Source of the DNA: Streptomyces griseoluteus
GTDB taxonomy: Bacteria; Actinomycetota; Actinomycetes; Streptomycetales; Streptomycetaceae
Length of the DNA stretch: 64,000 bases
Reading direction: 5' to 3'
Assembly: GCA_000717735.1 (NCBI GenBank)
Contig: JOBE01000032.1
Coordinates: 22,054-86,053 of the forward strand
Both the position numbers and the translations under genes were made by a program. Under the pieces are notes generated by a model. It searched no databases. It was not told the DNA's origin and worked only from the letters and a program-made list of their open reading frames with translations. Below are positions 58,146 through 64,000 of this stretch, in pieces. Every line of letters begins with the position of its first letter. Position 1 is the first letter of the stretch.

Positions 58146-58736
58146 ATGAGCGATCACGAGCAGCAGCAGCCGATCCCGCGCCGAGGCAAGGTCTTGGAGG
58201 CCCTCGCACGGGCGGAGCGGCAGGTCTTCACCCGGCCCGCGCCGAAATCCGCTAATGCACAGGTGAAATTTCTTCTCACGCGGGTGAAGGGGTCAGCGAG
58301 AAGCCTGGCGGAGCGGGTGGGCACCTCGACCCGCACGATCGAGCGCTACCGCGCCGGGAAGCTGAAGAAGCCGCAGAAGCGCCTCCAGGCAGCCCTGATG
58401 GAGGAGACGGAATCCGAGTGGCAACCCCAGGTCAGGGCACAGGCACGCGCGGCAGCGGCCACCTCCAGAGGGATGATGGTGGACGTGACGGCCTACTTCG
58501 GATTCACGTGCACGGGCAGCTCGGACGACGGCCGCCAGCGACAGATCACCACGGACATCTCGCCCACCTACGTGAAGAAGATCCTGGAACTCCGGGAGGC
58601 CGGTGCGACGGAGGAGGACCTGCATCCGATCGTCGCGGAGGCCATCACGGAGTCGTATTTCACGGAATGGGGCACCCGTGCAGCTGGCCTGCGCGCGGAT
58701 TTCACGCAGGTCTTGAAAATAGATTTCCGATTCTGA
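58146..58736 (+). CDS. tpg: Terminal protein Tpg (copy 2)
   Basis: This 196-residue second terminal protein aligns along its length with copy 1. VFTRPAPKSANAQVKFLLTR, the helix-turn-helix (RSLAERVGTSTRTIERYRAG), WQPQVRAQARAAAATSRGMM and ESYFTEWGTRAAGLRADF match it. Its N-terminus is longer. There is no tap gene beside it, so it may use the Tap at 51766 or serve a different telomere. GGAGG is only one base before ATG 58146, so a downstream or leader-coupled start is possible. Confidence 0.88.
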   Translation: MSDHEQQQPIPRRGKVLEALARAERQVFTRPAPKSANAQVKFLLTRVKGSARSLAERVGTSTRTIERYRAGKLKKPQKRLQAALMEETESEWQPQVRAQARAAAATSRGMMVDVTAYFGFTCTGSSDDGRQRQITTDISPTYVKKILELREAGATEEDLHPIVAEAITESYFTEWGTRAAGLRADFTQVLKIDFRF

Positions 58737-58840
58737 CCCGGCCGAATTCACGACCTGCTAGAAACATATCCGGCGGGCCGTCGCACAGCGCTCTGACGGC
58801 GGCCCGCTCCCGAATCCGCACCACGAATACGAGGCCGAAG

Positions 58841-59611
58841 ATGACCACGCCCTGGCCGCCCCCGCGTACCGCCCGCCGCCCGCTCGCCCCGCGCGTCGCC
58901 GCGCCCCGTGAGCCGGTCGACCCGGCCCGCATCGGCCGCCGCGCCGTACGGCGCCAGGCGAAGGGCATGGACGCGGCCGCCGTCGCGGCGGCCCTCGAGG
59001 ACGCCCGCTTCGACGCCCGGCAGGACTCCCGCCACGAGGACCTGGCCGACGACGTCCGCGGCCCGGCGGAGCTCGCGGAGTGGGAGCGCCTCGACCAGCT
59101 GCTCGCCGCCGCGACGGCGGGCACCGTCTACGACCCGGACACCGACCCCGTCGTCCAGGACGAGCTCGCCGCCGAAGCCGCGGCCGCCGCCGACCGCGAG
59201 GCCGCCGTACGCGAGGCGCAGCGGATCGCGGCCCGCGCCGACGAGCTCCAGGCGCTGCGCGAGCTCGGCACCCTGGAGCAGACCGAGCCCCGCGACGGCG
59301 ACGAAGCCGTGCGCGACGAACTCACCCGGCGAGCCGGCGGGTACGTCCAGGCCGAAGTCGACGCCTGGCTCGCGCACGCCCTGGCCGCGTACCTCGGGCA
59401 CTTCCGCGACCCGGCCGCCCGTGAAGCCGCCGCCGGCCTGCTCCCGCCACCGGTCCTCGCCCACGCCGCGCTGCTCGCCGAACTCGCCCTCCTGCTCCCC
59501 GGCGTCGACGTCGACGAGCTGGCCTTCGCGGCCCGGCTCGCCACCACCGAGCCCGAAGCCGTTGGTGACCTCGCCGCGTTCCTCGCCCGCGCCCGCTCCA
59601 AGGCCAGCTGA
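58841..59611 (+). CDS. Unknown 256-residue helical protein
   Basis: The protein starts with a Pro/Arg-rich tail (TTPWPPPRTARRPLAPRVAA). Almost continuous Ala/Asp/Glu/Arg helices follow, e.g. AAADREAAVREAQRIAARAD and VQAEVDAWLAHALAAYLGHF. It has no recognised domain and is rich in leucines at the C-terminus (LLPPPVLAHAALLAELALLL). A long perfect hairpin follows its stop. It lies between tpg copy 2 and a toxin-antitoxin pair. Confidence 0.55.
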   Translation: MTTPWPPPRTARRPLAPRVAAPREPVDPARIGRRAVRRQAKGMDAAAVAAALEDARFDARQDSRHEDLADDVRGPAELAEWERLDQLLAAATAGTVYDPDTDPVVQDELAAEAAAAADREAAVREAQRIAARADELQALRELGTLEQTEPRDGDEAVRDELTRRAGGYVQAEVDAWLAHALAAYLGHFRDPAAREAAAGLLPPPVLAHAALLAELALLLPGVDVDELAFAARLATTEPEAVGDLAAFLARARSKAS

Positions 59612-59625
59612 CCGCACCACGCCCT

Positions 59626-59668
59626 GGCCGGGTGTCACGCTGACTCAGCGTGAGCGTGACACCCGGCC
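59626..59668. terminator. Perfect 16-bp hairpin with GTCACGC repeats
   Basis: Arms 59626-59641 and 59653-59668 are perfect complements around 11 bases. Further CGTCACGC copies lie at about 59669 and 59689, and an inverted copy at about 59769. It ends the gene above and may also be bound by a regulator of the toxin-antitoxin pair. Apart from these, 59612-59914 holds nothing I can name. Confidence 0.65.
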
Positions 59669-59914
59669 GTCACGCTCCCCCGGGAAGGCGTCACGCCACC
59701 TTGAATGTGTCCCTATATGTCCGATTTTTGGAGTCCTCGGGGGCCTCCAGGGCCGATTCGAGGGCCGAGCGTGACACATAAGAGTTGATCACCCGAGCGC
59801 TTACGCGCAGTACGGAATGTAGTCACGAGGGCCGGTTTCGCCGGAGTGGTCCCGGGCCTCCTGGCCCGGCGATACCGTGGTGAGCAACGCCAGTTCTGCC
59901 CTCTGGAGCCCTCG

Positions 59915-60148
59915 ATGAGCGAACAGCCGGCCCCCGTCGACACCGCCGCCCGGCAGCTGGAGCCCGCGGCCGCCGACGCCGTCCGCGCGTACGCGGCCAA
60001 GACCCGCGCCGACGCCGACCGGTTCGCCGCCGTCCTGGAGGACATCGCCACCAACGGCCTGCCCGACCCCGAGCAGTGCACCCCCTGGGAGGAGCTGCGC
60101 GAGGCCCACCTCGCCCGCCTCGCCTCCCAGCGCCCGGCTGTCGCCTGA
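59915..60148 (+). CDS. Putative antitoxin
   Basis: This 77-residue helical, acidic protein (RQLEPAAADAVRAYAAKTRA, DPEQCTPWEELREAHLARLA) overlaps the following ParE/RelE-like gene by one base (TGATG). Size, order and overlap are those of a type II antitoxin, but no standard DNA-binding motif is visible. The GTCACGC repeats upstream are candidate autoregulatory sites. Confidence 0.62.
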   Translation: MSEQPAPVDTAARQLEPAAADAVRAYAAKTRADADRFAAVLEDIATNGLPDPEQCTPWEELREAHLARLASQRPAVA

Positions 60149-60420
60149 TGGCCCCGCAGCACGGCCGCCGCCGCGCCCGGATCGCGTTCTCCGACTCCGC
60201 CGCCAAGCAGCTGGAGAACCTGACCAGCGAGGCGGAGATCCACGCCCTGGACCGCGCCCTGGTCGTCGTCTCCGTCGACCCCGAGGTCGGCGAGCCGATC
60301 CCCGGCGACACCGCCGGCCCCCAGCTGCGCGAGTACGCCGACGAGGTCGAGCGCGTGCGCCTCCTGTACTGGGTCACGGCTTTGCGGACCGTGGTGGTGG
60401 TCGCCTACCTCGAGGTCTGA
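60148..60420 (+). CDS. ParE/RelE-like toxin
   Basis: The 90-residue basic protein begins RRRARIAFSDSAAKQLENLT and has a central helix (IHALDRALVVVSVDPEVG). It ends with strands LREYADEVERVRLLYWVTAL and RTVVVVAYLEV. This pattern (strand, two helices, then R.LYW.. and a final V-rich strand) is typical of the RelE/ParE toxin fold, which cleaves mRNA at the ribosome or poisons gyrase. It is paired with the upstream helical gene. A toxin-antitoxin unit close to the telomere would stabilise the plasmid. Confidence 0.68.
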   Translation: MAPQHGRRRARIAFSDSAAKQLENLTSEAEIHALDRALVVVSVDPEVGEPIPGDTAGPQLREYADEVERVRLLYWVTALRTVVVVAYLEV

Positions 60421-60703
60421 CCCGCGACGTCCTGGAACAGGCCGACCGCGTACGGCCGGCCTCTCCGTGTGTTCGTCGGTTGGTGAGGGATCGGGTCTGT
60501 CACCTGATGAGGGATCGCTCGCGTACAAGGAAGACCTAGGACTGACTGACCCGATGACGAGCGCGCTTCTCCCACCCGCCGTAGGCGAAGTACCGGAAGT
60601 ACGGCCGATCGGGGAGACCTCGCCACCGAGCCCGCCTTGCACCCTTGCACTCTGCCCCCGGCGGCTGCGCTGGCGGCTCGGCGCGGCCCTGTCTGGAGAC
60701 GGC

Positions 60704-61125
60704 CTTGCACCCCATTGGTAGGTACTACAGGTAGTACCTATGTGCGGGTTGTAGATCTCTCCCCCTGAGAGCGAAGCTCGCTGCGCGGGCACCCACCACC
60801 TGCCGCCACCTGTACCGAGGCCCACCTCGCCCGTCCGACGCGCATGATCCTTCCCGGCGCTGTACGGCCGTCTGCGGCGTCCTGACGCCCTCCGGACTCC
60901 CGAGCGACGATCAAGGCCCTGAAAGGCGCTCACAGCGGCGCACAGCGCTTCGAGGGGCGGCGAAGCGCCCTGCCCCTCGGCGACGGCTCCACGACGGGCG
61001 CCACGCCCGCCCTCCTCGGTCGCCGCCTCCCGGTCGCTGCTCCCGGCCCGAGCTCTGCTCTCAGGGGGAAGGAGACTCAACCCGCACGTAGGTACTACCT
61101 GTAGTACCTACCAATGGGGTGCAAG
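60704..61125. repeat. 47-bp inverted repeat with 22-bp palindromes in each arm
   Basis: The arms at 60704-60750 and 61079-61125 are complementary over 47 bases with one mismatch. Each holds the perfect palindrome TAGGTACTAC-2-GTAGTACCTA (60719-60740; 61089-61110). Weaker pairing continues inward through CCCCCTGAGAGC. The 328 bases between are GC-rich, contain small hairpins (e.g. near 60930-60990) and no gene. Confidence 0.8.
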
Positions 61126-61738
61126 ACGCGCTCCGCCCTCGCCAGGCCGCGACCGTCGACGGCCCGCCGACAGCCGGATGCAGCGCCTCGTGCTGCTCGG
61201 CCACCGACGTCCTGCTGCTCCTGGTGGTGAAGGGTGCAAGACGCCTGCTGCACGCCCGTGAGGAGTGCAGCGCAGCATTCGCACGGGCCAGGCGGCACAC
61301 GGGTGCTGCACAGGTAGCAAGGCCGGCCTTACTCGTGCAGCAGGTGGCCCGCTGCCTCCGGGACGGCTACACGGCCGCAGTTGCTGCAACCGGCGAGTCG
61401 GCGGGCCGACCGCTGTCGCGCGAGCAGGCCCGCAGCGCGCACTACCGGGCCCGGTTGCCGCATAAGTTCGCAGATCTGCAATATTCCGCACGAGATCCAT
61501 GCACAGCTGCTGCATGCAGCGGGCCGCCGGAGTCGTCGTCGCTTGTTCTGCTGCTCCAGAACGAACCGGTTCACCTGGTGCTACCGCCCTCCCGCCAAGA
61601 GCCGCCCGACTGCGACCTGACACTCGCTGCTCCAGGTGCGCCGACCGAGCTGATGGCCGGCGCCGACACCGGGAACGCGATTGGCGCTGCACCCGTGGAG
61701 GGCGCAGCGCCAATGTCCGTGCGAGGGTGCCGGCCGGG
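61126..61738. repeat. Non-coding tract rich in CTGCA/TGCAG units, possible origin
   Basis: CTGCA, TGCAG or TGCA units recur throughout. A perfect 12-bp palindrome GCTGCATGCAGC is at 61509-61520 and GTTGCTGCAAC at 61380-61390. A short AT-richer patch at 61470-61500 stands out from the GC-rich background. It lies directly downstream of the two Rep-like genes. The preceding 60421-60703 holds nothing I can name. Confidence 0.5.
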
Positions 61739-62212
61739 TCAACTGACGGCGTGCAGCGAACCGCGCCTCTTGGCGGCCACGGCCTTCTTCGCGGCGGCCG
61801 CGGCCGCCCGCTTCTTGCGCTGCTCGGCGAGCTGGTCTTGGTAGGCGGCGACGGCCCGGTGGTAGTCCGCCACGTAGGTCTTGCTGTCCAACCGGTCTGC
61901 CTTGGGCATCGCCTTGACGGCGTCCAGGGCGTCCTCGGGGGAGTTGTAGCCGGCCAGCATCGGGTTGATCTGGTAGACGCCGTTGCGGACCTTCTTGACG
62001 AGCTTGGCCAGCTCCAGCTCCCGCAGTGCGGCGTTCACGCTGGGGCGGCTGAGCCCGAGCAGTTCACCGAGGGTGGCCTGGTCCATCGCGATGCGGCCGC
62101 CGGCCTCGCTGCGTGCCCGGAGCTTGAGCAGCGCCCGGTAGGCGGCGGGCGGCAGGTCCAGGTCTGCGAGAAGACCGTCGGCGTTGGTCGCCGACCACTT
62201 CAAGGTGCTCAC
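61739..62212 (-). CDS. Winged-helix replication protein (RepL-like), distal gene
   Basis: The core of this 157-residue protein is a winged helix: DLPPAAYRALLKLRARSEAG, ATLGELLGLSRPSVNAALRE, LELAKLVKKVRNGVYQINP. The GVYQINP end is typical of RepL-like plasmid initiators. The C-terminus is basic (EQRKKRAAAAAAKKAVAAKR). GTG start at 62212 overlaps the stop of the upstream gene (GTGA). It may act with the upstream protein as a paired initiator, as in linear-plasmid Rep1/Rep2 systems. Confidence 0.7.
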   Translation of the reverse strand: MSTLKWSATNADGLLADLDLPPAAYRALLKLRARSEAGGRIAMDQATLGELLGLSRPSVNAALRELELAKLVKKVRNGVYQINPMLAGYNSPEDALDAVKAMPKADRLDSKTYVADYHRAVAAYQDQLAEQRKKRAAAAAAKKAVAAKRRGSLHAVS

Positions 62213-62916
62213 TGGGCTGATCCCTCCTCCTGGCGCTGCGCACGGGCCAGTCGGCGTGCAGCGCGTTCTTCGGCCCGGTTCTTCCGCAGTTCCTCGATCG
62301 CCTCGCGCATGTGCTCCAGCGACGGGAACCGCACCAGGTCCGGCAGGCTCTCATCCTTACGGATCTTCGCGATCGTCTGGTCCTGGTCGACCTGTACGTA
62401 CTCGGCTTCGACCAGTTCCGTGCCCGGGATGAACTCCGCTACACGGTACGAGTAGGGCGGGTTGAACTGGTAGACGCCGCGGCGCACCTTGAAGACGATG
62501 CCGTGGCTCATGATCTCTTGCAGCGCCTCGTTGATCTTCGCGCGTGCCACGTCCAGGACGGTCGCCATCTCTTCCTGCGTCAGGCGGATCTGCCCGCCGG
62601 CCTTCTGGCAGGCGATCATCAGCAGGATCAGCCTCAGCGGCAGGGCCTCGCGGAAGTACTGCGCAATCAGGAAGAAGAACTCCAGCGAGTCCATGGAGAA
62701 CGCCTTCGGGCGCTCCGGGGTGTCGTAGAACTCCATCGGCTTGCGCTCGCTGCTGAGCGAGAGCTTCCGGCGGGGGTAGCGGCGAGCGACCGAGTCGAGG
62801 TCCTCTACCGGCTGCACCGGCTTGGACCACGCCTGGATCTCATCACCGAGGGGCAGCTCCGTACGACGCGGCGCGCGCTTCGGTGCGGGACGACGGCGCT
62901 GTGGCTCGGGTGTCAC
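62209..62916 (-). CDS. Winged-helix replication protein (RepL-like), proximal gene
   Basis: This 235-residue protein has an unstructured basic N-terminus (to about 80). A winged helix follows with AQYFREALPLRLILLMIACQ, LTQEEMATVLDVARAKINEA, and HGIVFKVRRGVYQFNPPYSY. RRGVYQFNP matches RRNGVYQINP-type ends in the partner gene. The GTG start at 62916 was chosen because four 17-bp iterons lie immediately upstream; an ATG at 63105 would translate through them. It probably initiates replication and represses its own promoter through the iterons. Confidence 0.72.
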   Translation of the reverse strand: MTPEPQRRRPAPKRAPRRTELPLGDEIQAWSKPVQPVEDLDSVARRYPRRKLSLSSERKPMEFYDTPERPKAFSMDSLEFFFLIAQYFREALPLRLILLMIACQKAGGQIRLTQEEMATVLDVARAKINEALQEIMSHGIVFKVRRGVYQFNPPYSYRVAEFIPGTELVEAEYVQVDQDQTIAKIRKDESLPDLVRFPSLEHMREAIEELRKNRAEERAARRLARAQRQEEGSAQ

Positions 62917-62957
62917 GAGGCTGCTCTCCACTCCGCTGATCTTGGACGGCAGCAGTA

Positions 62958-63129
62958 TGTCAGCCACGCCGACAAATATGTCGGCCTCGCTGACATTCCG
63001 GCGTGTTGTGTCCCCCCAGGGGGGACAGATCTCCCCCCTGCAGCCGACACCGGACCGCTCAACGGAACGCCGTCGCGAAACGTCGGCCTGGCTGACGTTT
63101 CGCATCCAAAACTGTCGGCATGGCTGACA
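62958..63129. promoter_or_regulatory. Four 17-bp iterons upstream of the rep genes
   Basis: Copies of YGTCGGCNTSGCTGACR lie at 62979-62995, 63081-63097 and 63113-63129, and inverted at 62958-62974. Each is itself a partial dyad (GTCGGC/GCTGAC). A GTCCCCCC/GGGGGGAC hairpin near 63009-63026 sits between the pairs. Confidence 0.78.
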
Positions 63130-63134
63130 TTCGG

Positions 63135-63195
63135 CCTGCGATGTGACTCCTCAGGAGGTACACATCGCAGGCGTTCTGTACCTCCTGAGGTGACA
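63135..63195. repeat. Nested palindromes upstream of rep region
   Basis: CCTGCGATGTG (63135-63145) and CACATCGCAGG (63161-63171) form a perfect 11-bp stem with an inner CTCCTCAGGAG dyad. The outer pair 63144-63162 and 63177-63195 (TGTACCTCCTGAGG-type) overlap it, so two alternative hairpins can form. Confidence 0.68.
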
Positions 63196-63720
63196 GATCG
63201 CCGATTGTGTAGGCCCCTGACCAGCGGGTTCTTGATCTGCGTAAGTATTAGGTGGCTGAGGTCCACTCGCAGGCGCCGGCCGGACCTCGTGTGGCTGAGG
63301 CGGCTTCGCGTGTGGGCCCCTGAGCCCGCGCAGACCGTAGGCGGCACCAGCGGCTCTGGGTCTCGGGCGGTGCCGACCGTGATGAACAAGCACCAGAAAC
63401 CGGAGCTGGCCTCTCTGGCGGGTTCCGCCGCCCGGCCCGAGGGGCCGTTCGGCTCCGGTACCTCCGCAAGCCGGAATTCACGCTTTCCCATATCTGAGGT
63501 ACCGTTCTGTGGCTGAGGCCCGAACCGGCTCAATTCGTAATTCCTCGCATGACTGGTTGGCGAAATACGGCCGCTGACGTTTCGTCAAAAGGTGCGCCCC
63601 GCCCGGATTGGTTGGGGGGTGTCCTGTGTTTCCGCCAATGGTACATGCTGCATCAACCTGATGCACTCGCTACACTGAAACCCACACGAACGAGCGAACC
63701 CCACTCCCTCGCAGCCAGCC
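63196..63720. other. Non-coding subtelomeric stretch with GTGGCTGAGG repeats
   Basis: GTGGCTGAGG occurs at 63252-63261, 63291-63300 and 63509-63518. No gene is supported on either strand. Confidence 0.45.
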
Positions 63721-64000
63721 CGGCCCGCATCGCGGGCCCAACGGTTCTGGAGGCGCAGCCGGAAGGACCGTCAGGCGGGGGAGCGCAGCGGACCCGCCGG
63801 GAGCGTCCCACGCTCCCCTCAACTCCCGCGCGGGAGGCCCCACTAGCCGCACCGTCAGACCCTGAGGGGCCCGGCCGCGCATCGCGCGGCCCGCCGGGCG
63901 CGCAGCGGCCGGCCCCCCTCAACTCCTGGAGCGCAGCGGAGGGAGTTGGCCCGTGCTCCGCACGGGCCAAGGGAGCGCAGCGACCGCCCCCCTTGCACAT
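63721..64000. repeat. Telomere-like array of short-loop hairpins
   Basis: At least six perfect hairpins or palindromes fill 280 bases. Positions are 63722-63738 (7 bp, ATC loop), 63799-63817 (7 bp), 63823-63836, 63873-63891 (8 bp, ATC loop), 63921-63947 (6 bp) and 63948-63968 (9 bp, TCC loop). GGAGCGCAGCG recurs at 63780, 63928 and 63972. Stems with GCTGCGC or 3-base loops are characteristic of Streptomyces telomeres. The window ends in GCACAT, half of a palindrome found near archetypal chromosome ends. Confidence 0.65.

Noticed and set aside
61108..61713. A 201-codon minus-strand frame and a 241-codon plus-strand frame over the TGCA-rich tract
   Set aside because: Both are low-complexity, lack ribosome sites and overlap palindromes; the tract is better read as non-coding.
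62917..63105. Extension of the proximal rep gene to ATG 63105
   Set aside because: It would translate across three iterons and gives an unstructured, poorly composed N-terminus; the GTG at 62916 is preferred.
1..64000. Search by eye for tRNA or rRNA genes and insertion sequences
   Set aside because: No cloverleaf-like stretch with conserved arms, no rRNA sequence and no transposase were recognised.

Overview
This is a high-GC, densely coding window with Streptomyces-type codon use. It contains several families typical of Streptomyces replicons: two WhiB-like proteins, an Lsr2-type DNA-binding domain, a DUF2637 membrane protein, and a Tap/Tpg pair for end-patching of linear DNA. Two winged-helix Rep-like genes lie next to iterons, an FtsK/TraB-like DNA pump is present, and the last 280 bases form a telomere-like array of short-loop hairpins. 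Together these point to the right-hand part of a linear conjugative Streptomyces plasmid (or a plasmid-like chromosome arm), with the physical end close to base 64000. No tRNA, rRNA, CRISPR array or recognisable insertion sequence was seen.

Bases 1-23.3 kb are read almost entirely on the minus strand and look like plasmid backbone. The region holds nucleotide-handling genes (deoxyribosyltransferase-like, HIT, Nudix), a beta-clamp paralogue (dnaN), and a tightly overlapping operon (diguanylate cyclase, ASCH, WhiB, Lsr2-like, OB-like). A run of unknown proteins follows, then a transfer region: TraB/FtsK-like ATPase, two proteins sharing a C-terminal motif, small membrane proteins and a DUF2637 protein. 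A 24-bp-arm inverted repeat of GGTTACC units lies just upstream of the transfer operon. Many gene groups are closed by perfect GC-rich hairpins.

Bases 23.4-33 kb are read on the plus strand. They hold a GntR regulator with a P-loop kinase, an XRE/TPR regulator leading a RibD-like reductase, a RibD-like deaminase and a GIY-YIG protein, and a small XRE protein resembling the Tap N-terminus. A 0.95-kb non-coding stretch with a perfect DnaA box follows, then a large HTH protein and a DUF721/DciA-like protein. Beta clamp plus DciA-like factor suggests the element supplies some of its own replisome parts.

Bases 33.3-51.6 kb are accessory DNA. This includes a three-Cys-motif (DUF5131) gene convergent with its partner TcmP, a CoiA-like zinc protein, and a compact divergent cassette. 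The cassette comprises two tandem methyltransferases, a nucleotidyltransferase and an APH-like kinase facing a histidine phosphatase and an aminoacyl-tRNA-synthetase-like zinc protein, with a GntR regulator and twin operators. A STAND NTPase and a double zeta-toxin-like protein follow.

Bases 51.7-64 kb are the end-maintenance region: tap-tpg, a second tpg, a broken tpg remnant fused to a duplicated DUF6233 tail, HEPN-like and DUF3800 genes, and a ParE-like toxin-antitoxin pair. Beyond these lie a long inverted repeat carrying 22-bp palindromes, a TGCA-rich tract, two overlapping Rep-like genes with 17-bp iterons, and the telomere-like hairpin array.
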